A stretch of DNA of 64,000 nt from Pseudomonas asplenii (GTDB lineage: Bacteria; Pseudomonadota; Gammaproteobacteria; Pseudomonadales; Pseudomonadaceae). Shown here piece by piece: positions 28,097 to 38,355 of the stretch (the stretch's first letter is position 1; every line of letters starts with the position of its first letter). Where the stretch lies: positions 2,604,001-2,668,000 of the forward strand of contig NZ_LT629777.1 in NCBI RefSeq assembly GCF_900105475.1. Direction: 5' to 3'. Both the position numbers and the translations under genes were made by a program. The notes beneath the pieces are model-generated. The model was not told the DNA's origin, made no database searches, and saw only the letters and a program-made list of their open reading frames with translations.

Positions 28097-28384
28097 TTAG
28101 TCGATGACTTTCGGAACCAGGTACAGGCCGTTTTCGACCGCTGGTGCGATGGACTGATAGGCCTCGCGGTTATTGCGCTCGGTCACGGCGTCGGCGCGCA
28201 GGCGCTGGCTCGCTTCCAGTGGGTGGGCAAGGGGTTCGATACCGTCGGTATCGACAGCCTGCATCTGGTCGACCAGACCCAGAATGCTGTTCAGAGCTTC
28301 AGTGGTGCGTGGAATATCGTCTACGACCAGGTCCAGGCGGGCCAGGTGAGCGATTTTTTCCACGTCGGAGCGGTCAAGCGCCAT
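28097..28384 (-). CDS. gatC: Aspartyl/glutamyl-tRNA amidotransferase subunit C
   Basis: 95 residues, the usual GatC size. It wraps around GatA and GatB and stabilises the complex. Typical segments: [42 protein letters not shown] (abbreviated) and the C-terminal [13 protein letters not shown]. First gene of gatC-gatA-gatB, divergent from mreB over 210 bases. Confidence 0.97.
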   Translation of the reverse strand: MALDRSDVEKIAHLARLDLVVDDIPRTTEALNSILGLVDQMQAVDTDGIEPLAHPLEASQRLRADAVTERNNREAYQSIAPAVENGLYLVPKVID

Positions 28385-29632
<1,248 letters not shown>

Positions 29633-29663
29633 GTTCGCTGGCAGACGTTATGACGGTCCATTA

Positions 29664-29691
29664 TCAGGCAGCACTTTGCAGTGCTGCCTGT
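29664..29691 (+). terminator. Hairpin between mreB and mreC
   Basis: CAGGCAGCACT and AGTGCTGCCTG (29665-29690) form a perfect 11-pair stem with a TTGC loop, followed by TTGCGTTTATC, a weak T-rich tail. It probably attenuates read-through so that mreB is made in excess over mreC and mreD. Confidence 0.6.
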
Positions 29692-29774
29692 TGCGTTTAT
29701 CTTCTGTCAATCTGCATCCGGGCCGGTTTGATGCCGTATGAATAAAATGTCTATTTGCCTGGGAGGAGCGGCTC

Positions 29775-30881
29775 ATTAAACCGCTTTTCGCCAAAGGCCC
29801 CTCATTGGGCGTGCGCCTGCTGGTGCTGGTCGTGCTATCGGTTGCACTGATGGTGGTCGATGCCCGCTTCACGGTGCTCAAGCCGATTCGTAGCCAGGCC
29901 TCGCTGGTGCTGATGCAATCGTACTGGATCACCGACCTGCCGCAGCGGCTGTGGCAAGGCGTGGCCAGCCAGTTCGGTAGCCGTACCGAGCTGGTCGCCG
30001 AAAACGAGAAACTCCAGACCGAGAACCTGCTGCTGCAGGGGCGCCTGCAAAAGCTGGCTGCCCTGACCGAGCAGAACGTGCGCCTGCGCGAGTTGTTGAA
30101 CTCCTCCGCGCTGGTCAACGAAAAGGTCGAAGTCGCCGAACTGATCGGCATGGACCCCAATCCCTTCACCCATCGCATCATCATCAACAAGGGTGAGCGC
30201 GATGGCGTGGTGCTCGGCCAGCCGGTGCTCGATGCCCGTGGCCTGATGGGCCAGGTGGTCGAGTTGATGCCGTACACCTCCCGTGTGCTGCTGCTGACCG
30301 ATACCACCCACAGCATTCCGGTGCAGGTCAACCGCAACGGCCTGCGGGCGATTGCCAGCGGCACCGGCAATCCCGAGCGCCTGGAGTTGCGGCATGTGGC
30401 TGACACCGCAGATATCAAGGAAGGCGATCTGCTGGTCAGTTCCGGTCTGGGCCAGCGCTTCCCGGCTGGCTATCCGGTAGCGACGGTCAAGGAAGTGATC
30501 CACGACTCCGGTCAGCCGTTCGCGATCGTGCGTGCGGTGCCGACTGCCGCCTTGAACCGCAGCCGTTATCTGCTGCTGGTGTTCAGCGACAGCCGCACGC
30601 CGGAAGAGCGGGCCAATGAAGCGGCGCAGGCCCAGGAGGCCGACAAGCAGGGTGATGGCGCTGCACCGGTCCCGGCGACCGTGCCCAAGCCCGCGGCAAC
30701 CCAGACAACCCCGGCCAGCCCCGCCACCACGACTCCGGCAGTCAAGCCGGCGGCGCATGGTGCCGTGGCCCCGGCCCATGGTGCGGCCAACAGCACGCCG
30801 GCGGTCAAGCCAAGCACCGTCAAACCCGCCGCCAAGCCAGCCAGCAAGCCGCCGGCGGCCACTCAACGGCAGGAGGAATGA
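29775..30881 (+). CDS. mreC: Rod shape-determining protein MreC
   Basis: About 368 residues. Bitopic inner-membrane protein: one N-terminal helix (VRLLVLVVLSVALMVVDARF), a coiled coil (about 70-110, LVAENEKLQTENLLLQGRLQ), and the MreC beta domains (GMDPNPFTHRIIINKGERDG onwards), then a long Ala/Pro/Lys-rich tail of about 80 residues. No ATG is available. GGGAGGAG (29761-29768) lies 6 bases before an ATT that begins I-K-P-L-F-A-K-G-P-S-L-G; the first standard alternative is TTG at 29805, much farther from that site. I take ATT as the likely start, with TTG as fallback. Its stop overlaps mreD. Confidence 0.93.
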   Translation: MKPLFAKGPSLGVRLLVLVVLSVALMVVDARFTVLKPIRSQASLVLMQSYWITDLPQRLWQGVASQFGSRTELVAENEKLQTENLLLQGRLQKLAALTEQNVRLRELLNSSALVNEKVEVAELIGMDPNPFTHRIIINKGERDGVVLGQPVLDARGLMGQVVELMPYTSRVLLLTDTTHSIPVQVNRNGLRAIASGTGNPERLELRHVADTADIKEGDLLVSSGLGQRFPAGYPVATVKEVIHDSGQPFAIVRAVPTAALNRSRYLLLVFSDSRTPEERANEAAQAQEADKQGDGAAPVPATVPKPAATQTTPASPATTTPAVKPAAHGAVAPAHGAANSTPAVKPSTVKPAAKPASKPPAATQRQEE

Positions 30882-31372
30882 TGGCCGGCGCTACTCTTTC
30901 GCGTAATGGCTGGATCGTCTGGCTGACCTTTTCGATCGGTCTGTTGCTCAGCGTTTCGCCGTTGCCGCAGTTCATGGAAATCCTGCGCCCGCTCTGGCTG
31001 GCGCTGCTGCTGGCCTTCTGGTCGCTGTATCTGCCGCACAAGATCGGTATGGTCACTGCGTTCCTGCTCGGGCTGGCCGAGGATGTGCTCTACGGCACCC
31101 TGCTGGGGCAAAGTGCGTTGATCCTGACGCTGATCACGTTCCTGGTGCTGTCGCTGCAACAGCGTCTGCGGATGTTTCCGATGTGGCAGCAGAGCCTGGT
31201 GATTCTGGTGATCTTCGGTCTGGCGCAGTTGGTCCAGTTGTGGCTGAGTGCCTTGACTGGCAATCGTCAGCCAACCCTGGCGCTGGTCCTGCCGGCGCTG
31301 GTCAGTGCGCTGCTCTGGCCATGGGTCAGCTTCGGGCTGCGCGGACTGCGCCGACGCTACAAGATCAACTGA
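30878..31372 (+). CDS. mreD: Rod shape-determining protein MreD
   Basis: 164 residues, five to six hydrophobic segments. Polytopic partner of MreC in the elongasome. Family elements: PLPQFMEILRPLWLALLLAFW, LPHKIGMVTAFLLGLAEDVLYGTLLGQ. ATG ATG at 30878/30881 overlaps the mreC stop by 4 bases, so translation is coupled. Confidence 0.95.
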   Translation: MMAGATLSRNGWIVWLTFSIGLLLSVSPLPQFMEILRPLWLALLLAFWSLYLPHKIGMVTAFLLGLAEDVLYGTLLGQSALILTLITFLVLSLQQRLRMFPMWQQSLVILVIFGLAQLVQLWLSALTGNRQPTLALVLPALVSALLWPWVSFGLRGLRRRYKIN

Positions 31373-31439
31373 CTGAATCGTCGGCCATTTCCCGGTGCCG
31401 GATGATCTGTACGAAGAGTCCCGACAAGGAGATGTCTTG

Positions 31440-32036
31440 ATGACCCCGCTCTACCTGGCCTCCGGCTCGCCGCGGCGACGTGAACTGCTGACTCAGATCG
31501 GCGTGCCCTTCACCGCGATCAGCGCGGACATCGATGAAACTCCCCTGAGCGACGAATTCCCGCTGGCCTATGTCGAGCGCCTGGCGCGTGGCAAGGCTGC
31601 GGCCGGACGTGCCGTATTGGGCCAAGCTACCGCAGGCTGCGTGCTCGGTGCCGATACTGCGGTGGTGCTCGACGGGCGAATCCTCGGCAAACCGCTGGAC
31701 GAGGCCGATGCAGTTGCCACCCTGCTGGCGCTGTCCGGACGCGAACATGAGGTGCTGACAGCCATTGCACTGCTGGACGGGACACGATGCGAGTCGCGGG
31801 TGGTTCGTAGTCTCGTGAAATTTCGTACTATCAAAACAGAAGAGGCATACACCTACTGGGCCAGCGGCGAGCCGCGGGACAAGGCTGGGAGCTATGCCAT
31901 TCAAGGCTTGGCGGCCGTTTTCGTGGAAAGCCTGAACGGTAGCTATTCGGCTGTTGTCGGTTTACCTGTCTGCGAAACCGCAGAACTGCTTGGCCGTTTC
32001 GACATACCCTGTTGGCAAAACCTTATTGTGCGCTGA
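31440..32036 (+). CDS. Maf-like nucleoside triphosphate pyrophosphatase
   Basis: 198 residues. Maf/HAM1 fold house-cleaning pyrophosphatase hydrolysing dTTP/UTP or modified nucleotides. N-terminal [40 protein letters not shown] and the late [27 protein letters not shown] are all Maf signatures. The residues ASGSPRR plus the QG in AIQG fit the YhdE (dTTP/UTPase) subfamily. Start at 31440 ([10 protein letters not shown]), with AAGGAG upstream at suitable distance. Between mreD and rng, the standard order. Confidence 0.93.
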   Translation: MTPLYLASGSPRRRELLTQIGVPFTAISADIDETPLSDEFPLAYVERLARGKAAAGRAVLGQATAGCVLGADTAVVLDGRILGKPLDEADAVATLLALSGREHEVLTAIALLDGTRCESRVVRSLVKFRTIKTEEAYTYWASGEPRDKAGSYAIQGLAAVFVESLNGSYSAVVGLPVCETAELLGRFDIPCWQNLIVR

Positions 32037-32092
32037 TTGCCGCACCTCAGTGAACGGCAATAATTGTGAGCACACCTGAACGAGACGCAGCC

Positions 32093-33550
32093 ATGAGTGA
32101 AGAGATCCTGATCAACATCACGCCGATGGAGTCGCGCGTGGCGGTGGTAGAGAACGGTGTGTTGCAAGAGGTTCATGTCGAGCGCACGCAGAAGCGCGGT
32201 ATCGTCGGCAATATCTACAAAGGCAAGGTGGTGCGCGTGCTGCCGGGCATGCAGGCGGCGTTCGTCGATATCGGTCTGGACCGGGCGGCCTTCATCCATG
32301 CCTCGGAAATCTCCATGCGCGAAGGCCCGGCTGTGGAAAGCATCAGTGCCCTGGTTCACGAAGGGCAGAGCCTGGTGGTGCAGGTCACCAAGGATCCCAT
32401 CGGTACCAAGGGTGCCCGGCTGACCACGCAACTGTCGATTCCCTCACGCTACCTGGTGTACATGCCACGCACCGCGCATGTCGGCATTTCGCTGAAGATC
32501 GAGGACGAAGCCGAGCGTGAACGCCTGAAGAAGGTGGTCAGCGATTGCGTCGCCCAGGAAGGCATCAAGGAAGCGGGCGGATTTATCCTGCGCACTGCCG
32601 CCGAGGGTGCCGGCGCTGAAGAAATCATGATGGACATCCGTTATCTGCGGCGGCTGTGGGATCAGATCGGCGCGCAGATCAAGACCATCGGCGCGCCCAA
32701 TGTGATCTACGAGGATCTCGGCCTGGCATTGCGGACCCTGCGTGACCTGGTCAGCCCGAAGATCGAGAAGATCCGTATCGACTCGCGGGAAACCTTTCAG
32801 AGAACCACGCAGTTCGTCGCCGAACTGATGCCGGAAATCGCCGATCGCCTGGAACACTATCCCGGCGAACGGCCGATCTTCGACCTGTACGGTGTCGAGG
32901 ATGAAATCCAGAAGGCGCTGGAACGCAAGGTGCCGCTCAAGTCCGGTGGTTATCTGGTGGTCGACCCGGCGGAAGCCATGAGCACCATCGACGTCAACAC
33001 CGGGGCATTCGTCGGGCATCGCAACCTCGAAGAAACCATCTTCAAGACCAATCTCGAGGCGGCCACCGCGATTGCCCGTCAGTTGCGCCTGCGTAACCTG
33101 GGCGGGATCATCATCATCGACTTCATCGACATGGAAGACGAAGAGCATCAGCGCCAGGTGCTGCGGACCCTGGAGAAGCAGTTGGAGCGTGATCACGCCA
33201 AGACCAACATCATCGGCATCACCGAACTGGGGTTGGTGCAGATGACGCGCAAGCGCACCCGTGAAAGCCTGGAACAGGTGCTTTGCGAGCCCTGCAGCAG
33301 TTGCCACGGGCGCGGCAAGCTGAAAACGCCAGAGACGGTTTGTTACGAGATTTTCCGCGAAATCCTCCGTGAGGCCCGTGCCTACCAGGCCGAAGGTTAT
33401 AGAGTATTGGCCAACCAGAAAGTCGTTGACCGCCTGCTGGACGAAGAGTCGGGTAATGTCGCGGAGCTGGAAGCCTTCATCGGGCGTACCATCCGTTTCC
33501 AGGTCGAAACCATGTATTCCCAGGAACAATACGACGTGGTGCTGCTCTGA
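32093..33550 (+). CDS. rng: Ribonuclease G
   Basis: 485 residues. Endoribonuclease maturing the 5' end of 16S rRNA and some mRNAs. S1-like domain near the start (GNIYKGKVVRVLPGMQAAFVD, abbreviated), then the RNase E/G catalytic core with the metal-binding aspartates in TIDVNTGAFVG and IIIDFIDM, and the CxxC zinc-link region CEPCSSCHGRGKL. The long RNase E C-terminal scaffold is absent, which separates it from rne. Start at 32093 (MSEEILINITP) fits the family. Confidence 0.96.
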   Translation: MSEEILINITPMESRVAVVENGVLQEVHVERTQKRGIVGNIYKGKVVRVLPGMQAAFVDIGLDRAAFIHASEISMREGPAVESISALVHEGQSLVVQVTKDPIGTKGARLTTQLSIPSRYLVYMPRTAHVGISLKIEDEAERERLKKVVSDCVAQEGIKEAGGFILRTAAEGAGAEEIMMDIRYLRRLWDQIGAQIKTIGAPNVIYEDLGLALRTLRDLVSPKIEKIRIDSRETFQRTTQFVAELMPEIADRLEHYPGERPIFDLYGVEDEIQKALERKVPLKSGGYLVVDPAEAMSTIDVNTGAFVGHRNLEETIFKTNLEAATAIARQLRLRNLGGIIIIDFIDMEDEEHQRQVLRTLEKQLERDHAKTNIIGITELGLVQMTRKRTRESLEQVLCEPCSSCHGRGKLKTPETVCYEIFREILREARAYQAEGYRVLANQKVVDRLLDEESGNVAELEAFIGRTIRFQVETMYSQEQYDVVLL

Positions 33551-33628
33551 TTTCCTGTTCTGAACACAGATTGTCCGCACTGGCTGACGCTGGCCTTTTC
33601 ATCGACTTTTGCCTGAGGGGCCACTGAC

Positions 33629-36600
33629 ATGGAGCGTTTGTCGCGCTTTGTTGCCGCGTTGACCCGTTGGGGCTTGGGTAGCTGTGGGTTGCTGCTGGTG
33701 CTGCTGGCCTTGTACGTCAGCCTGGGGCGGCAATTCGTCCCGCTGATAGCCGAATATCGCGCCGATGTCGAAGCCAAGGCACAGGCCGCCCTGGGCATGC
33801 CATTGTCCATCGGTAGCCTTGAGGGGCGCTGGAGCGGCTTGGCACCGGTGTTGTCGGCCCATGATGTGATGGTCGGTGCTGGCCCATCGGCCCTGCGTCT
33901 GGACCATGTAGAGGTGATCCCGGATATCCGCGCCAGCCTGCTGGCCCGTGAACTGCGGATCGCTCGTCTTGAGGTCGGTGGGTTGAAGCTCGATCTCAGG
34001 CAGGGTGAGGATGGGCAATGGGCCCTCGAAGGACTGCCGCGCCAGGACGATCAGCCGCTGGACCCCGAGCAGTTGCTCACGCGCCTGCAGATGGTCGCGC
34101 AACTGTCGGTGCTCGACAGCCAGTTGACCCTCGAACCGTATGGCGAGTCGCCGTTGACCCTGACCTATGTCGGTCTGAACCTGCGCACCGGCCCGAGTCG
34201 CCAGCGCCTCGACCTGCGTCTGACCCTGCCCGACGGCCAGCCGTTGGCGCTGAACCTGACGACCCGCCTTCGGCCCAGTGACTGGCGCAATGCTTCGGCC
34301 GATGCCTATCTGAGCCTGCCGCAGAGTGACTGGTCACGCTGGTTGCCGGCGAGCCTGATCGGCCAATGGAAGATTGCCGAGTTCAAGGCCGGCGGCGAAT
34401 TCTGGTTGAAGTGGGCCGACGGCACGGTGCAAAGCGCTGTAGCGCGACTCAATGCCCCGCAATTTCGCGGCGGTTACGCCGATCGCAAGCCGGCGAAGAT
34501 CGAGAACCTGGCGCTCAACGCCTATCTGCAGCGCAATGAACAGGGCTTCAGCCTGTTGCTCGATTCGTTGGCGATGAACCTGGGGCAGACTCGCTGGGAG
34601 TCTCATCTGCAGTTGCAGCAGAGTGCCGCGACTGACAAAAGTGCTGAGGTGTGGCACGTGCAGGCCGATCGCCTGGACCTGACGCCGATCACGCCACTGC
34701 TCGACAGCCTGGCGCCGTTGCCGGAGGGGCTGGCGACCGTGATCGACCATCTGAAGGTCACCGGTGCCTTGCGCAATGTACTGCTCGATTACCGTCCACA
34801 GGAAACCGGCGACCGCCGCCTGAGCTTCGAGGCCAACCTGGAGCGTGTCGGCTTCGATGCCTACCATGGCGCGCCTGCGGCGCGAAACGTCACCGGAAGC
34901 ATCAGCGGCGACCTGGGCCAGGGTGAGCTGCGCATGGACAGCAAGGACTTCTCGCTGTTCCTGTACCCGATCTTCAACAAGCCCTGGCAGTACCTGCAGG
35001 CCAATGCCCGGCTGACCTGGAAGCTCGACCAGCAGGGTTTCACCCTGATCGCGCCGTACATCAAGGTGTTGGGCGAGGAGGGCAAGATCGCCGCCGACTT
35101 CCTGATCCGCCTGCATTTTGCCCAGGAGCAGGAAGACTACATGGACCTGCGTGTCGGCCTGGTTGACGGTGACGGTCGCTTCACGCCCAAGTACCTGCCG
35201 GCGGTCCTGAGCCCGTCCCTCGACGAATGGCTGCGTACCGCGATCCTCCACGGCGCCGTCGACCAGGGTTTCTTCCAGTACCAGGGCTCGTTGAATCACG
35301 ATGCCCTGGCCGCTGCGCGCAACATCAGCCTGTTCTTCAAGGTGCACGACGCCGAGCTGGCCTTCCAGCCGGGCTGGCCGCATGTCAGCAAGGTCAACGG
35401 TGATGTCTTCATCGAGGACAGCGGGGTGCGGATCAACGCCAGCAAAGGACAGTTGCTCGACACCGCCGTCAGCGACGTGATGGTCAACATCCCGCACTCG
35501 ACCGCAGGCAAGGCGCCGCACCTGCACCTCGACGGCAATTTTGCCGGTAGCCTCGGCGATGGCCTGAAGATTCTCCAGGAGGCACCGATCGGCACCGGTC
35601 CGACCTTTGCCGGCTGGCAGGGCGACGGCAACCTGCAGGGCAAGGTAAAACTGGATGTTCCGCTGGAAAAGGGTGACGAGCCCAAGGTGTTGGTGGATTT
35701 CGCCACTGATCAGGCGCACCTGAAACTGGCCGACCCGAGCCTGGACCTGACTCAGCTCAAGGGCAATTTCCGCTTTGACAGCGACAAGGGCCTCAGTGGC
35801 GACGGGATCAGCGCCCAGGTGTTCGACCGACCGATCACCGCGCAGATCAGCGCCGACGGCAAGCCTGGCAACCTCAGCACCCGGGTGACTGCCAAGGGGC
35901 AGGTGGCAATCAAGAAGCTTTCCGATTGGCTGGGTGTCAGCCAGCCGCTGCCGGTTTCCGGCGACCTGCCTTATCAGTTGCAGTTGAACCTCAATGGCGC
36001 CGACAGCCAACTGATGATCAACTCCAACCTCAAGGGTGTTGCAGTCGACCTGCCTGCCCCCTTCGGCATGCCGGCGAGCCAGGGGCGTGACAGCGTGTTC
36101 CGCATGACCCTGCAGGGCGCCGAGCGACGTTACTGGTTCGGTTATGGCGAGTTGGCGAACTTCACCTTCGCCGCGCCGAGCGGCAAGCTGGCAGACGGTC
36201 GCGGCGAACTGTTCCTCGGCGATGGCGATGCACAGTTGCCGACGATCAAGGGGCTGCGCGTGCGTGGCGTGCTCTCCGAGCTGGATCTGGAGCCGTGGAA
36301 GGCGGTGGTCGACCGTTATGCCGGCCAGGACCCGGGCGGCAATGCCAGGCAATTGCTCAGCAGTGCGGACTTCCGGGTGGGCACGCTCAGCGGTTTCGGT
36401 ACCCGGTTCGATCAGGTGAGCCTGCAGATGGCCCGTAGTGCGACGGCCTGGGGATTGTTGATCGACAGCCAGCAGGCCAAGGGCAGCGTGACCCTGCCGG
36501 ATACCAAGGGCGCTCCCATCGGCGTCAAGCTGGCTTATGTCCGGCTGCCGGCCCCGGACCCGAGCGTGGTCGCCGACGAGAATGCCCCGGACCCCTTGGC

Positions 36601-37444
36601 CTCGGTGGACCCGCGGCAGATTCCGGCGCTGGATATCAGCGTCGATCAATTGTTCCAGGGCCAGGACCTGGTGGGTGCCTGGTCGCTGAAAGTCCGCCCG
36701 ACGCCCAAAGGTATTCAGCTCAATGATCTCAACCTGGGCCTCAAGGGCATGCAGTTGCAGGGTAATGGCGGCTGGGAGGGGGCGCCCGGCAGCAGTGGCA
36801 GTTGGCTCAACGGACGCCTGGAAGGCAAGAACCTGGCTGACGTGCTCAAGGCCTGGAGTTTCGCGCCGACCGTGACCAGTGATGATTTCCACCTCGATGT
36901 CGACGGTCGCTGGCCCGGCTCGCCGGCCTGGGTCGGGCTCAAACGGTTCTCCGGCAACCTGGATGCCACCCTGCGCAAGGGACAGTTCGTCGAGGTCGAG
37001 GGCGGCGCCCAGGCGCTGCGGGTATTCGGTCTGCTGAACTTCAACTCCATTGGTCGCCGCCTGCGCCTGGACTTTTCCGACTTGCTCGGGAAAGGCCTGA
37101 GCTATGACCGGGTCAAGGGGTTGCTGGTGGCCAGTGACGGTGTGTACGTGACCCGCGAGCCGATCGTGCTGACCGGGCCATCGAGCAACCTTGAACTCAA
37201 TGGCACCTTGGACATGGTCGCTGACCGTGTCGATGCCAAGTTGCTGGTGACCCTGCCGGTGACCAACAACCTGCCGATCGCTGCGCTGATCGTCGGAGCG
37301 CCGGCCATCGGTGGTGCCCTGTTCCTCATCGACAAGCTGATCGGTGACCGCGTCGCACGGTTTGCCAGTGTGAGGTACAGCGTCACCGGGCCGTGGAAAG
37401 AACCGAAAATCACCTTCGAAAAGCCTTTTGAAAAATCCAAGTAG
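33629..37444 (+). CDS. YhdP-family AsmA-like envelope lipid transport protein
   Basis: 1271 residues. One N-terminal inner-membrane helix (GSCGLLLVLLALYVSL, about 17-32), a DUF3971 region and a C-terminal AsmA-like domain (VKGLLVASDGVYVTREPIVL, NLPIAALIVGAPAIGGALFLID). YhdP, TamB and YdbH are predicted to form a periplasm-spanning hydrophobic groove that moves phospholipids to the outer membrane; the length and beta-rich repeat pattern suit that. Lies between rng and the nitrilase-like gene as in PAO1 (PA4476). Confidence 0.9.
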   Translation: MERLSRFVAALTRWGLGSCGLLLVLLALYVSLGRQFVPLIAEYRADVEAKAQAALGMPLSIGSLEGRWSGLAPVLSAHDVMVGAGPSALRLDHVEVIPDIRASLLARELRIARLEVGGLKLDLRQGEDGQWALEGLPRQDDQPLDPEQLLTRLQMVAQLSVLDSQLTLEPYGESPLTLTYVGLNLRTGPSRQRLDLRLTLPDGQPLALNLTTRLRPSDWRNASADAYLSLPQSDWSRWLPASLIGQWKIAEFKAGGEFWLKWADGTVQSAVARLNAPQFRGGYADRKPAKIENLALNAYLQRNEQGFSLLLDSLAMNLGQTRWESHLQLQQSAATDKSAEVWHVQADRLDLTPITPLLDSLAPLPEGLATVIDHLKVTGALRNVLLDYRPQETGDRRLSFEANLERVGFDAYHGAPAARNVTGSISGDLGQGELRMDSKDFSLFLYPIFNKPWQYLQANARLTWKLDQQGFTLIAPYIKVLGEEGKIAADFLIRLHFAQEQEDYMDLRVGLVDGDGRFTPKYLPAVLSPSLDEWLRTAILHGAVDQGFFQYQGSLNHDALAAARNISLFFKVHDAELAFQPGWPHVSKVNGDVFIEDSGVRINASKGQLLDTAVSDVMVNIPHSTAGKAPHLHLDGNFAGSLGDGLKILQEAPIGTGPTFAGWQGDGNLQGKVKLDVPLEKGDEPKVLVDFATDQAHLKLADPSLDLTQLKGNFRFDSDKGLSGDGISAQVFDRPITAQISADGKPGNLSTRVTAKGQVAIKKLSDWLGVSQPLPVSGDLPYQLQLNLNGADSQLMINSNLKGVAVDLPAPFGMPASQGRDSVFRMTLQGAERRYWFGYGELANFTFAAPSGKLADGRGELFLGDGDAQLPTIKGLRVRGVLSELDLEPWKAVVDRYAGQDPGGNARQLLSSADFRVGTLSGFGTRFDQVSLQMARSATAWGLLIDSQQAKGSVTLPDTKGAPIGVKLAYVRLPAPDPSVVADENAPDPLASVDPRQIPALDISVDQLFQGQDLVGAWSLKVRPTPKGIQLNDLNLGLKGMQLQGNGGWEGAPGSSGSWLNGRLEGKNLADVLKAWSFAPTVTSDDFHLDVDGRWPGSPAWVGLKRFSGNLDATLRKGQFVEVEGGAQALRVFGLLNFNSIGRRLRLDFSDLLGKGLSYDRVKGLLVASDGVYVTREPIVLTGPSSNLELNGTLDMVADRVDAKLLVTLPVTNNLPIAALIVGAPAIGGALFLIDKLIGDRVARFASVRYSVTGPWKEPKITFEKPFEKSK

Positions 37445-37489
37445 CGCCCCATGGAGTAGCATGGTGGCTGGTCTTCCAAGGAGTGTGCC

Positions 37490-38335
37490 ATGACTTTATC
37501 CGTCATCCAGATGGTCAGCCAGGACGAGGTTCTGGCCAACCTGACCCAGGCTCGCCGCCTGCTTGAGCAGGCCGCCGAAGGGGGCGCACGGTTGGCGGTG
37601 TTGCCGGAAAACTTCGCGGCCATGGGCCGCCGTGATGTTGCGGCGATCGGTCGGGCCGAAGCGCTGGGCGAAGGGCCGATTCTGCCATGGTTGAAACAGG
37701 TCGCCCGCGACCTCAGGTTATGGATCGTGGCGGGTACCCTGCCTTTGCCACCGAGCGATCAGCCGGATGCCAAGGCCAACGCTTGCTCGTTGCTGGTCGA
37801 TGACCAGGGCGAGACGGTCGCCCGTTACGACAAGCTGCACCTGTTCGATGTGGACGTGGCGGACAATCGGGGTCGTTATCGTGAATCCGACGACTATGCT
37901 CATGGTAGCCGGGTGGTGGTCGCCGATACGCCGGTGGGGCGCCTGGGCCTGAGCGTATGCTACGACCTGCGCTTTCCCGAGTTGTACAGCGAACTGCGGC
38001 GGGCCGGTGCCGAACTGATCACCGCGCCCTCGGCTTTCACCTCGGTGACCGGCGCTGCGCATTGGGAAGTGCTGATTCGTGCCCGGGCCATCGAGACCCA
38101 GTGTTACCTGCTGGCGGCGGCCCAGGGTGGCGTGCACCCCGGACCACGCGAGACCTTCGGGCATGCGGCGATTGTCGATCCGTGGGGACGTATCGTCGCC
38201 GAACGCGATCAAGGCGAAGCGGTGCTGCTGGCCGAGCGCGACAGCAATGAACAGGCGTCTATCCGGGCGCGAATGCCGGTGGCCAATCACCGGCGCTTTT
38301 TCTCGCAGGGCGCGCAGCGACCTGCATCGCAATGA
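37490..38335 (+). CDS. Carbon-nitrogen hydrolase, Nit1-like (deaminated glutathione amidase)
   Basis: 281 residues. Nitrilase superfamily with the full Glu-Lys-Cys triad: Glu40 (LAVLPENFA), Lys115 (YDKLHLFDVD) and Cys157 (GLSVCYDLRFPELY). Closest in pattern to Nit1/YbeM amidases that repair deaminated glutathione. GGAGTG lies 9 bases before the ATG. Between yhdP and tldD. Confidence 0.9.
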   Translation: MTLSVIQMVSQDEVLANLTQARRLLEQAAEGGARLAVLPENFAAMGRRDVAAIGRAEALGEGPILPWLKQVARDLRLWIVAGTLPLPPSDQPDAKANACSLLVDDQGETVARYDKLHLFDVDVADNRGRYRESDDYAHGSRVVVADTPVGRLGLSVCYDLRFPELYSELRRAGAELITAPSAFTSVTGAAHWEVLIRARAIETQCYLLAAAQGGVHPGPRETFGHAAIVDPWGRIVAERDQGEAVLLAERDSNEQASIRARMPVANHRRFFSQGAQRPASQ

Positions 38336-38355
38336 CGAAATAAGGCGCAAAACCT

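Noticed and set aside
34334..37462. A 1042-codon open frame on the minus strand opposite yhdP
   Set aside because: It is a product of high GC content and codon bias. The plus-strand YhdP has clear domains, while the antisense product is His/Gln/Arg-rich low-complexity with no recognisable family.
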